A stretch of DNA of 64,000 nucleotides, taken from assembly GCA_003222155.1 (NCBI GenBank), contig QHUU01000061.1, positions 1-64,000 of the forward strand, in the 5' to 3' direction. Positions 1 through 7,577 of this stretch are shown one piece after another. This DNA comes from Gemmatimonadota bacterium. Its GTDB lineage: Bacteria; Gemmatimonadota; Gemmatimonadetes; Gemmatimonadales; GWC2-71-9. Under the pieces are notes generated by a model. The model worked only from the letters and a program-made list of their open reading frames with translations. It was not told where the DNA came from and searched no databases. A program made the position numbers and the translations under genes. Position 1 is the first letter of the stretch, and each line of letters opens with the position of its first letter.

Positions 1-297
1 AAGGCGCTCGAGGAGGCCGGGGCCTTCGCCATGGTGCTCGAGCTCATTCCCGCGCCGCTCGCGTCGCAGATCACCAAGGCGCTCACCATTCCCACGATCG
101 GCATCGGCGCGGGACCCGCCTGCGACGGTCAGGTCCTGGTTCTCCCCGACATGCTCGGCTTGAACGACCGGTTCACCGCCAAGTTCGTCAAGCGGTACGC
201 CGCGCTCGCGGAGGACGTCCGCGAAGCGGTGCGGCTGTACGCCGCCGAGGTCCGCGAGGGCCGGTATCCCGGTCCGGAGCACTCGTTTCCGAAGTGA
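1..297 (+). CDS. panB: 3-methyl-2-oxobutanoate hydroxymethyltransferase, C-terminal part
   Basis: This is the last 98 codons of ketopantoate hydroxymethyltransferase; the gene is cut by the window edge. The enzyme adds a hydroxymethyl group from methylene-tetrahydrofolate to 2-oxoisovalerate, the first committed step of pantothenate and CoA synthesis. The visible part contains the family signature [20 protein letters not shown] and the DMLGL segment that follows it, then the C-terminal helical tail ending EHSFPK. The reading frame is open from base 1 ([15 protein letters not shown]). The TGA stop overlaps the GTG start of the next gene. panC lies one gene downstream, which supports a pan operon. 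Confidence 0.93.
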   Translation, partial: KALEEAGAFAMVLELIPAPLASQITKALTIPTIGIGAGPACDGQVLVLPDMLGLNDRFTAKFVKRYAALAEDVREAVRLYAAEVREGRYPGPEHSFPK

Positions 298-1559
298 ATG
301 ACTGGACGCGGCGGGACGTGCTCGCGATGCTGGGGGCGGCCGCGGTGACGCCGCTCGCCCGCTCCGCATGGCGTGGGCCGGGGCGCGACCCCGCCGGCCC
401 GGGCTTCCGCATTCGCACCATTACCGCCGGCACGACGTTGCGCGGCCCCGCCGACGCGGAGCCGCTGCACGCCGCGCTCGCTTTCCTCAAGAGCGCGAAG
501 CGGGCCGTCGCCGAGGCGGGGTACGAGGTACAGACGCTGCGTATCGCGACCCAGCCCTTCCTGGAAGACGCCGCAAGCCGCGCGCGCGCGGACGCCCTGC
601 CCGCCCTGCAGGCGCTCGACCGGGCCGTGGCCGCGGAGGGCGTGCTGGTGAGCATCGGGCCGGTGCTCGCGCCCGACGGCGACGATCCCGATTTCCCCGC
701 GTGGGCCGCCGAGCTCGCCCGTACGACGCACAACACGAGTTTCACCGCCCGGGTGGCCTCGCCCGAGCGCGGCGCCTCGCCGCGGGGAGTGACGGCCGCG
801 GGCGAAGCGATGGTAGCGATCGCGCGCGCCACCGCCGGAGGCATCGGCAACTTCCGCTTCGCTGCCGCCGCCAACGTTGCCGCGGGCACTCCCTTCTTTC
901 CCGTCGCCTACCACAGCGGCTCCGACGCCGTGGCGATCGGTCTCGAATCGCCGCCGCTCTTGTCCGCGGCGTTCGCCGGAGCGAACACCCTGGCGGACGC
1001 CAAGCAGCGTCTCACGCAGTCGCTCGAGTCCCGGCTGGGGCCGCTGGAGCGCCTCATGCGGAGCGTCGCCCACCAGGACGAGCGGGCCTATCTCGGCATC
1101 GACGTCTCCCCCGCGCCCGGCAAGGACGCGAGCATCGGCGAGGCCATCGAGGTGTTGACGGGAGTCCCGTTCGGGAGCGCATCGACGCTCGCCGGGTGCG
1201 CCGCGATCACCGACGTCCTCAAGAGCCTGCGCCTCAAAACGTGCGGGTACTCCGGGCTCATGCTGCCCGTCCTGGAAGATCCGGTGCTGGCGCAGCGCGC
1301 GACCGAGGGTCGGTTCAGCGTGCGCGAGCTGCTCCTCTATTCCAGCGTGTGCGGCACGGGGCTCGACGTCGTGCCGCTCCCGGGCGACACGCCGGCCGAT
1401 CGGCTGGCGGGACTCATCGTCGATGTCGCCGCGCTCTCCACCAAGCTGCGCAAGCCGCTCGCGGCGCGGCTGTTTCCGGTGCCGGGGAAGGCCGCCGGCG
1501 ACCTCGTCCACTACGACGATCCCTATCTGACCGATTGCGCAGTGATGAAGCTGGAGTAG
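294..1559 (+). CDS. DUF711 (UPF0210) family protein with Tat-type signal
   Basis: This 421-residue protein belongs to the DUF711/UPF0210 family, whose biochemical role is not established. The GTG start overlaps the panB stop, so the two are translationally coupled. The N-terminus reads [21 protein letters not shown], a twin-arginine motif followed by a hydrophobic stretch, which suggests export by the Tat system; family members I know of are usually cytoplasmic. Family-like segments include the glycine-rich [15 protein letters not shown] near residue 185 and the C-terminal [16 protein letters not shown]. It lies between panB and panC with 6 bases to panC. A role in pantothenate metabolism is possible from context only; no catalytic motif is recognised. 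Confidence 0.8.
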   Translation: MNDWTRRDVLAMLGAAAVTPLARSAWRGPGRDPAGPGFRIRTITAGTTLRGPADAEPLHAALAFLKSAKRAVAEAGYEVQTLRIATQPFLEDAASRARADALPALQALDRAVAAEGVLVSIGPVLAPDGDDPDFPAWAAELARTTHNTSFTARVASPERGASPRGVTAAGEAMVAIARATAGGIGNFRFAAAANVAAGTPFFPVAYHSGSDAVAIGLESPPLLSAAFAGANTLADAKQRLTQSLESRLGPLERLMRSVAHQDERAYLGIDVSPAPGKDASIGEAIEVLTGVPFGSASTLAGCAAITDVLKSLRLKTCGYSGLMLPVLEDPVLAQRATEGRFSVRELLLYSSVCGTGLDVVPLPGDTPADRLAGLIVDVAALSTKLRKPLAARLFPVPGKAAGDLVHYDDPYLTDCAVMKLE

Positions 1560-1565
1560 GGCGCC

Positions 1566-2435
1566 ATGCACGTGCTCGCGGACCCGAGCCAGATGCGCGC
1601 CTGGTCGCGCGCCGAGCGCGCCCGCGGGCGCCGTATCGGATTCGTCCCCACGATGGGATTCCTGCACGAGGGACATCTGCGCCTCGTCGACCGCGCCCGC
1701 GAGCGCGCCGATCGGGTGGTGATGAGCATTTTCGTGAATCCCCTCCAGTTCGGTGCGGGCGAGGACTTCGCCACCTATCCGCGCGACGTCGACCGGGACA
1801 AGCAGCTCGCCTCCGGGCGCGGCGTGGATGGCCTGTTCCTTCCCGACGCGAAGGCGATGTATCCCGCCGATCCGCTGGTGCGCGTCCTCCCCGGGCCCAT
1901 GGCCGATGGGCTCGAGGGCGCGGCCCGCCCCGGGCACTTCGCCGGCGTGCTGACCGTCGTGGCCAAGCTATTCCACCTGGTGGAGCCCGACATCGCCGTG
2001 TTCGGCCGGAAGGATTTTCAGCAGGCGATGCTCGTCCGGCGCATGGTCGACGACCTGAACTTCGGGCTGGAGGTCGACATCGCGCCCACGGTGCGCGAGC
2101 TCGATGGCCTCGCCCTGTCGTCGCGCAACGCCTATCTGCACGGCGACGAGCGCCGGGCCGCGCTCGCCCTGTCGCGCGCGCTGCGCGCGGTGGAGCAGGC
2201 GTGGCGGAGCGGGGAGGCCGACCCCGGCCCGCTCGCGCGCCGCGGCCTCGACGTCCTGCGGGCGCCCGGCGTCGCGCCCGAATACCTGGCCCTCGTGGAC
2301 GAGCAGATGCGTCCCGTGCAGCGGGTCGACGCCCGCACCGTGGTGCTGGTCGCCGCGAAGGTCGGCCAGACGCGACTGATCGACAACGTCGTGCTGGGGG
2401 AGGGCGTGGCGAGTGATGTCTCGGTGCGGGCGTGA
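1566..2435 (+). CDS. panC: pantoate-beta-alanine ligase
   Basis: This 289-residue pantothenate synthetase joins pantoate and beta-alanine using ATP through a pantoyl-adenylate intermediate. The nucleotidyl-transferase HIGH-like motif is seen as FVPTMGFLHEGHLRL near residue 25. Further family signatures are SIFVNPLQFGAGEDFATYPR, PGHFAGVLTVVAKLF, FGRKDFQQ and the pantoate-binding ALSSRNAYL. Length is normal for the family. The stop overlaps the start of the next gene by four bases (GTGA). With the panB fragment upstream it makes up most of a pantothenate branch; panD is not in the window. Confidence 0.97.
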   Translation: MHVLADPSQMRAWSRAERARGRRIGFVPTMGFLHEGHLRLVDRARERADRVVMSIFVNPLQFGAGEDFATYPRDVDRDKQLASGRGVDGLFLPDAKAMYPADPLVRVLPGPMADGLEGAARPGHFAGVLTVVAKLFHLVEPDIAVFGRKDFQQAMLVRRMVDDLNFGLEVDIAPTVRELDGLALSSRNAYLHGDERRAALALSRALRAVEQAWRSGEADPGPLARRGLDVLRAPGVAPEYLALVDEQMRPVQRVDARTVVLVAAKVGQTRLIDNVVLGEGVASDVSVRA

Positions 2436-2938
2436 CACCCGTGACCCTCCCGCCATGGGCGGTCGTCACTCCCGAGCGTCGGGCACACATCGAGCGCGTC
2501 GTGGCCCTGCTCGCGGCCTGGGCGGTGGCGCGCCGCGCCCCCGACGGAGAGCGGGCCCGCTGGCTCAAAGCGGCGTGGCTGCACGACGCGCTCCGCGACG
2601 CGCCCGCGGCAAACGAGCTGGCGCACGGACCCATGGCGGCCGAGCGCGCGGCACGCGAAGGGGAGACCGACCGCGGCGTGCTCGACGCGGTGCGCTACCA
2701 TTCGCTCGGCTACGCCGGCTGGGACGACGTCGGCAAGATGCTCTACCTGGCGGATTACCTGGAACCGGGCCGCGCATTCGACCGCGAGCTGCGCGCCGCG
2801 CTCGCGGCCCGGGTCCCGCAAGACCGGGACGGCGTGCTGCAGCAGGTCGCCGCGCGTCGCATCGCGCGCGTGATCGACGGCCGCTGGCCGCTGATCCGCG
2901 AAACGGTGGACTTCTGGAACTCGCTCCTCGGCTCCTGA
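2432..2938 (+). CDS. YqeK-like HD-domain phosphohydrolase
   Basis: This 168-residue single-domain HD protein resembles the YqeK family, which in Firmicutes hydrolyses diadenosine tetraphosphate symmetrically. Visible metal ligands are His19 (RRAHIERV), His51-Asp52 (AAWLHDALRD), then a later His in LAHGP and the pair RYHSLGY and YLADYLEPGR, in the order expected for the family. The GTG start overlaps the panC stop. In many bacteria yqeK sits with nadD, rsfS and a LytR_C protein; here the LytR_C-type gene follows directly. The substrate assignment comes from the family, not from the sequence alone. Confidence 0.78.
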   Translation: MTPVTLPPWAVVTPERRAHIERVVALLAAWAVARRAPDGERARWLKAAWLHDALRDAPAANELAHGPMAAERAAREGETDRGVLDAVRYHSLGYAGWDDVGKMLYLADYLEPGRAFDRELRAALAARVPQDRDGVLQQVAARRIARVIDGRWPLIRETVDFWNSLLGS

Positions 2939-3318
2939 TACTGGGCGCGGTCGCCCTCGCCGCCTGCCGCGGCGACCGCGCAGGCGCGTCCGGTCTGCGG
3001 ATCCCGGGCGAGAGCGGGCCGCACATCACGGTCGAGGTGTTGAACGCGAGCGGCAAGCCCGGGCTCGCGAAGGTCGCCACCCGCCTGCTGCGGCGCGCGG
3101 GGATCGACGTCGTGGCATTCGGCAATGCGCCGGAGAGCCTGGGCACACTCGATTCGACCCGCATCGCCGTCCGGCGCGGCAGCACCGACGTCGGGGAGCG
3201 CGTGCGCAAGCCGTTGGGCGTGGGCCGGGTGAGCGTGCAGCCCGACACCACCCGGCTACTCGACGCGAGCGTGTTCCTCGGCGCGGACTTTGCGCCCCGC
3301 CTCGAGTTCCACCCGTAG
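2914..3318 (+). CDS. LytR_C domain lipoprotein with a non-canonical (CTG) start
   Basis: A small protein carrying a LytR/CpsA C-terminal (LytR_C) domain: VEVLNASGKPGLAKVATRLL, then AGIDVVAFGN and VGRVSVQPDTTRLLDASVFLG. It is preceded by a lipoprotein-type signal ending LGAVALAAC. No ATG, GTG or TTG in frame exists between the far upstream YqeK-coding region and the signal peptide, so a CTG must serve. The choices are CTG at 2914, with GGTGG a few bases upstream and an Arg-containing n-region, or CTG at 2935, which overlaps the YqeK stop as C-TGA. I prefer 2914. The 3' end overlaps the end of rlmN (opposite strand) by about 60 bases. Confidence 0.65.
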   Translation: MELAPRLLILGAVALAACRGDRAGASGLRIPGESGPHITVEVLNASGKPGLAKVATRLLRRAGIDVVAFGNAPESLGTLDSTRIAVRRGSTDVGERVRKPLGVGRVSVQPDTTRLLDASVFLGADFAPRLEFHP

Positions 3319-4320
3319 CTGGCCGCACGCGGCGCTGATGTCGAGCCCGCGGCTGCGGCGCAGCACGGCTTCCACCCCGTGCCGCTTGAGCCGGCGCTCG
3401 AACGCGACCATCTGCACGCGGGTGCTGGGCGTGAGACCGGGCGCCCCGCCGGGATGGAGCGGCAGCAGATTCACCAGCGCGCCGAGCGGCCGGGCCAGCT
3501 GCGCCAGTCGATCGGCGTGCTCGAGCGCATCGTTTTTGCCGCCGATCAGCACGTACTCGAGCGTCACGCGCCGCCGGAACTGGCCGAGCGCGGCGAGCAC
3601 CTCGGCAAGCCGGTATTTCTTTTCGATCGGCATCAGCTCGTGCCGCAGCTCCGGGGTGGGCGCGTGCAGCGAGACGGCCAGGCGGAATTGCTCGGGACGC
3701 CGCGCGAGCCGCGCCAGGCCCGGCAGGATGCCCACGGTCGAGACGGTGATGTGCCGGGCTCCGATGCCCAGCCCCTCCGGGTGATTGAGAATGGTGAGCG
3801 CGGCGTCGACCGCGTCCCAGTTGAGCAGCGGCTCTCCCATACCCATGAACACCACGTTGCTGGGCGTGAGCAGCGGATCCAGCAGGATCACCTCGCGCAC
3901 CTGGGCGGCGATCTCGGCCGCCGTGAGGTTGCGTCGAAACCCCATCTGTCCCGTGGCACAGAAGACGCACCCCAACGCGCATCCCACCTGCGACGAGATG
4001 CACAGCGTGCGCCGCTTCCCCTCGGGGATCAGCACCGATTCGATCGCTTCGCCGTCGCCCAGATCCCACAGGTACTTCTCGGTGCCGTCACTGGAGCGCT
4101 GTCGCGCACTGAGCCCCAGCCGGCGCAGCGGAAACGCCCCGGCCAGCGCGCCGCGCAGCTCCGCCGGCAGGTCGGTCGCCTGATCCCAGGTAGACACGGG
4201 GCGTTGCCACAGGCGAGGGACGATCTGGGTCGTGCGGTAGGCCGGCTCGGCACGCTGCGCGAGCCACTCGGCCACGCGCAGGCGCGCGGTCTCGGGTGGG
4301 ACGCTCAGCAGGTCGAGCAC
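3256..4320 (-). CDS. rlmN: dual-specificity RNA methyltransferase RlmN
   Basis: This 354-residue radical SAM enzyme methylates C2 of A2503 in 23S rRNA and A37 of some tRNAs. The 4Fe-4S ligands are Cys114, Cys118 and Cys121 in CALGCVFCATGQMGF. The C-terminal methyl-carrying cysteine is in GLDISAACGQLRVELE. The N-terminal accessory domain (residues 1-90) and the GMGEPLLNWD and STVGILPGL segments are typical. It is transcribed against the pan/yqeK genes, and its 3' end overlaps the LytR_C gene, so the two transcripts are antisense to each other there. A 78-base region separates its start from the divergent PTS-IIA gene. Confidence 0.97.
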   Translation of the reverse strand: MLDLLSVPPETARLRVAEWLAQRAEPAYRTTQIVPRLWQRPVSTWDQATDLPAELRGALAGAFPLRRLGLSARQRSSDGTEKYLWDLGDGEAIESVLIPEGKRRTLCISSQVGCALGCVFCATGQMGFRRNLTAAEIAAQVREVILLDPLLTPSNVVFMGMGEPLLNWDAVDAALTILNHPEGLGIGARHITVSTVGILPGLARLARRPEQFRLAVSLHAPTPELRHELMPIEKKYRLAEVLAALGQFRRRVTLEYVLIGGKNDALEHADRLAQLARPLGALVNLLPLHPGGAPGLTPSTRVQMVAFERRLKRHGVEAVLRRSRGLDISAACGQLRVELEAGRKVRAEEHARVE

Positions 4321-4398
4321 GTAAGTGCCACTCCGGGAATGCGTTGCATCTCCACCCTAACTTAACTATCTTCAAGCGTTTAGGACACTTGAGACACG

Positions 4399-4854
4399 GT
4401 GCGCCTGTCTGACCTTCTGACGCCCACCCGTATTCGGGTCCCCCTGCACGCCACTGACAAAGCCGGGGTGCTCCGGGAGTTGGTGGATCTCGCGGCGGTG
4501 GGAAACGGCGGCCCGTCCGACGAGGTCCTGGGCGCTATCCTCGAGCGCGAGAAGCAGTTCCCGACCGGAATCGGGTACGGCGTGGCGGTGCCGCACGGCA
4601 AGACGCCCGTGCTCGGGGCACTGATCATCGTGGCCGGCACGACGCCGACCCCCGTCCCATATGAAACGATTGACGGGGAGCCGGTGCGGCTGTTTTTCCT
4701 GCTCGCCGGCCCCGAATCGGCGGCCGGGGCCCACGTGAAGGCGCTGAGCCGCATCTCCCGACTGGTGCGGCGGGAGCCGGTGCGGGGCAAGCTGTTGAGC
4801 GCCCGCACGCCCGAAGAATTCTACCGCGCGCTGTGCGAGGCGGAGGTCCCATAG
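4399..4854 (+). CDS. PTS EIIA type-2 (PtsN-like) domain protein
   Basis: This 151-residue single-domain protein is of the fructose/nitrogen-type phosphotransferase EIIA family. The phosphorylatable histidine is His66 in GYGVAVPHGKTP. The first two thirds follow the family pattern (LSDLLTPTRI, AILEREKQFPTGIG, VRLFFLLAGPES). No sugar permease or HPr gene lies nearby, so a regulatory role like that of PtsN is more likely than sugar uptake. The start is a GTG at 4399. It is divergent from rlmN and directly upstream of aspS, with which it may be cotranscribed. Confidence 0.88.
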   Translation: MRLSDLLTPTRIRVPLHATDKAGVLRELVDLAAVGNGGPSDEVLGAILEREKQFPTGIGYGVAVPHGKTPVLGALIIVAGTTPTPVPYETIDGEPVRLFFLLAGPESAAGAHVKALSRISRLVRREPVRGKLLSARTPEEFYRALCEAEVP

Positions 4855-4859
4855 CCAGC

Positions 4860-6623
4860 GTGAGCGGCACCTCCCGGCGCACGCTTCGCTGCGGCGAGCT
4901 GCGCGCGCAGCATGTCGGGCAGCGCGTGCGGCTGGGTGGCTGGGTCCACCGGCGGCGCGATCTCGGCGGCATCGTCTTCATCGACCTGCGCGACCGCGCG
5001 GGTCTCGTGCAGGTCGCCGTGGGCCCCGGGGCGCCGGACGAGGTACGGCGCGTGGCGGCCGGGCTCGCCAGTGAGACGGTGATCGACGTCGAAGGCGACG
5101 TCACCGCGCGCCCGGCCAACATGAAGAATCCGGAGCTTGCGACCGGGGACGTCGAGGTACAGGCCACCCGGCTCACGATGCTGGGGACGGCTGTCACCCC
5201 ACCGATCCCGGTGGCACGCGGCAAGGGTGAAGAGCTCCCGGCGGAAGAGCTGCGGCTCAAATACCGGCATCTCGATCTTCGCCGGCCCGAGATGCAGGGC
5301 AACCTGATGCTGCGGCACCGGCTGCTGCAGCGTGCCCGCAAGACGCTCGCCGACCTCGAGTTTCTCGAGATCGAGACGCCGATCCTCACCAAGCCCACGC
5401 CGGAAGGCGCGCGCGACTATCTCGTCCCGTCGCGCGTGCACCCGGGGGAATTCTACGCGCTGCCGCAATCGCCGCAGATCTACAAGCAGCTGCTGATGGT
5501 GGCGGGGTTCGACCGCTACTTTCAGATCGCCCGCTGCTTTCGGGACGAGGACCTGCGCAACGACCGCCAGCCGGAGTTCACGCAGGTCGACCTCGAGGCA
5601 TCGTTCGTGGGCGTCGAGGACGTGATCGGCTACGTCGAGCAGGTGCTGGTGGCGCTGTGGGACGAGGCGGGACATGCGGTGGCGCGCCCGTTCCCGCGGC
5701 TCACCTGGCGCGATGCGACGGAGCGGTACGGCACCGACAAGCCCGACGTGCGCTTCGACTTTCCGATCGCCGACTGGACGGCGCAGGTCAAGCCGCTCGG
5801 CGTGCCCTTCTTCCAACCGGCGCTCAAGGACGGCGCGCGCGTCCGCGGCCTCGCCGTCAAGGGCGGGGGCGCGCTGTCGCGCAAGGATGTGGACCAACTC
5901 GCCGAGGCGGCGAAGCAGCTGGGCGCCGCCGGACTCGCCTGGGTGAAGCGGCAGGGTGAGCAGGTCTCGGGCTCCGTGGGCAAGCACTTCACGCCCGAGG
6001 TGCTCGGCGCGCTCGGCGTGGGTGACGGGGACGCGGCGCTCATGACCGTGGGGCCCGACCGCGTCACCTCGCCGGTGCTCGATCGCGTGCGGCAGGAAAT
6101 CATCCACCGGCTGGCGCCCGCTCCCCAGACGGCCCACGCGTTCTGTTGGGTGGTGGACTTTCCCCTGTTCGAGCCCGATGCCGAGACGGGACGGCCGGTG
6201 TTCGCCCATCATCCGTTCACGGCCCCCCATCCCGACGACGTGGCCCGGCTCGACAGCGATCCGTTCGCGTGTCGCGCCCTGCACTACGACGCGGTCTACA
6301 ACGGCAACGAGCTGGGGTCGGGTTCGATCCGGATCACGGATGCGGCCGTGCAACGCCGTGTCTTCGCTCATCTGGGGATGACGCCGGCGGAGGCCGAGGC
6401 GCGGTTCGGCTTCCTGCTGAGCGCCCTGCAGGCAGGGGCGCCGCCCCACGGCGGATTCGCGATCGGGTTCGACCGCGTCGTGATGGCCCTCGCCGGGGCG
6501 GAGAGCATGCGCGACGTGATCGCGTTCCCCAAGACGACGGCGGCGCGGGCCCTGTTCGAAGGCGCGCCCGCGCCCGCCAATCCGGCGGACCTGGCCGCGC
6601 TCCACATCGAGGTCAAGCGATGA
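4860..6623 (+). CDS. aspS: aspartate-tRNA ligase
   Basis: Class II aspartyl-tRNA synthetase of the bacterial type, charging tRNA-Asp. From the GTG at 4860 it has 587 residues. This start is favoured by GGAGGT at 4842-4847 and by beginning just before the conserved SRRTLRCGELRAQHVG; a GTG at 4833 would add nine atypical residues. Domains in order are an OB-fold anticodon-binding domain (LGGWVHRRRDLGGIVFIDLRD), class II motif 1, motif 2 (FRDEDLRNDRQPEFTQVD), a GAD insertion (about residues 280-410), and motif 3 (GFAIGFDRVVMALAG). Its stop overlaps the phoH start (GATGA). Whether it also charges tRNA-Asn cannot be decided here. Confidence 0.97.
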   Translation: MSGTSRRTLRCGELRAQHVGQRVRLGGWVHRRRDLGGIVFIDLRDRAGLVQVAVGPGAPDEVRRVAAGLASETVIDVEGDVTARPANMKNPELATGDVEVQATRLTMLGTAVTPPIPVARGKGEELPAEELRLKYRHLDLRRPEMQGNLMLRHRLLQRARKTLADLEFLEIETPILTKPTPEGARDYLVPSRVHPGEFYALPQSPQIYKQLLMVAGFDRYFQIARCFRDEDLRNDRQPEFTQVDLEASFVGVEDVIGYVEQVLVALWDEAGHAVARPFPRLTWRDATERYGTDKPDVRFDFPIADWTAQVKPLGVPFFQPALKDGARVRGLAVKGGGALSRKDVDQLAEAAKQLGAAGLAWVKRQGEQVSGSVGKHFTPEVLGALGVGDGDAALMTVGPDRVTSPVLDRVRQEIIHRLAPAPQTAHAFCWVVDFPLFEPDAETGRPVFAHHPFTAPHPDDVARLDSDPFACRALHYDAVYNGNELGSGSIRITDAAVQRRVFAHLGMTPAEAEARFGFLLSALQAGAPPHGGFAIGFDRVVMALAGAESMRDVIAFPKTTAARALFEGAPAPANPADLAALHIEVKR

Positions 6624-7576
6624 GCGACGAGATCACGCACCGACTCTCTACCGAGGGCGTGGATCCGCTGGCCCTGGCCGGCGTGAACGACGGCAACCTG
6701 GTGGAGCTGGCCCGTCGCCTGGGGGTGCGGGTATCGCTGCGGGGCGACATGCTGATGCTGCAGGGCGCCTTGCCCGCGGTGGAGCGGGCGGCCCAGGTGG
6801 CCCAGGCGCTGGTCGAGCTGGCGCGGATGGGCGAGACGCTGGAGGTGGCCGACGTCGATCGCATCGTGAGCGACGAAGCCCAGGGCTCGCTCGGACGACC
6901 AGCGGAGGGAGAGTACAAGATCATCCTGCCCGGCCTGCGCCGGGTGATTCAGCCCAAGACGGCGGGGCAGCGCGAGTATCTCCAGGCGATCGTGCAGCAC
7001 GACATCGTGATCGGGATCGGGCCAGCCGGGACGGGTAAGACCTACCTCGCGGTGGCCGCCGCGGTGGACGCCCTGGCGCGCAAGCGGGTGCGCCGCATCG
7101 TGCTCGCCCGCCCGGCCGTGGAGGCGGGGGAGAGTCTCGGGTTTCTGCCCGGCGACCTGCACGACAAGGTCGATCCCTATCTCCGGCCGCTGTACGACGC
7201 ACTCGAAGACATGATGCCACGCGACCGCGTCCAGAAGGCGATCGAGAACCGCACGATCGAGATCGCACCGCTGGCCTACATGCGAGGCCGCACCTTGGCC
7301 GACGCGTTCGTCATCCTGGACGAGGCGCAGAATGCCACCGGCATGCAGATGAAGATGTTCCTCACCCGTCTCGGCGTGAATTCGCGGGCGGTGATCACGG
7401 GGGACAAGACTCAAATCGACCTCGCCAACCGCGAGGACTCGGGCCTCTTGCAGGTGGAGCGCATCCTCCCCGGGATCGAAGGGATCGGGTTCTGCTATCT
7501 CGCGGACACGGACGTGGTCCGCCACCGCCTGGTGCGCGACATCATCCGCGCCTACGCGGAGGACGCGCAGGGCTGA
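6620..7576 (+). CDS. phoH: PhoH-like P-loop ATPase
   Basis: This 318-residue PhoH family protein is a cytoplasmic nucleotide-binding protein linked to RNA metabolism and ribosome maturation. The N-terminal 80 residues form the small KH-like region typical of this type (VELARRLGVRVSLRGDMLMLQG). The P-loop is GIGPAGTGKT near residue 134 and the Walker B motif is AFVILDEAQNAT. The ATG start overlaps the aspS stop. The order phoH, 7TM-HD protein, ybeY, CNNM protein is a widely conserved bacterial neighbourhood, which strengthens all four calls. One base separates it from the next gene. Confidence 0.95.
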   Translation: MSDEITHRLSTEGVDPLALAGVNDGNLVELARRLGVRVSLRGDMLMLQGALPAVERAAQVAQALVELARMGETLEVADVDRIVSDEAQGSLGRPAEGEYKIILPGLRRVIQPKTAGQREYLQAIVQHDIVIGIGPAGTGKTYLAVAAAVDALARKRVRRIVLARPAVEAGESLGFLPGDLHDKVDPYLRPLYDALEDMMPRDRVQKAIENRTIEIAPLAYMRGRTLADAFVILDEAQNATGMQMKMFLTRLGVNSRAVITGDKTQIDLANREDSGLLQVERILPGIEGIGFCYLADTDVVRHRLVRDIIRAYAEDAQG

Positions 7577-7577
7577 C

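Noticed and set aside
129-1937. Long open frames on the minus strand opposite the pan genes, and similar long antisense frames elsewhere (for example 18126-21062, 23545-26427)
   Set aside because: They are shadows of GC-rich coding sequence: Arg/Gly/Ala/His-rich translations with no domains, lying opposite well-supported genes.
6320-6340. GGGTTCGATCC similar to a tRNA T-arm
   Set aside because: It lies inside the conserved aspS coding sequence and no acceptor or anticodon stems can be formed around it.
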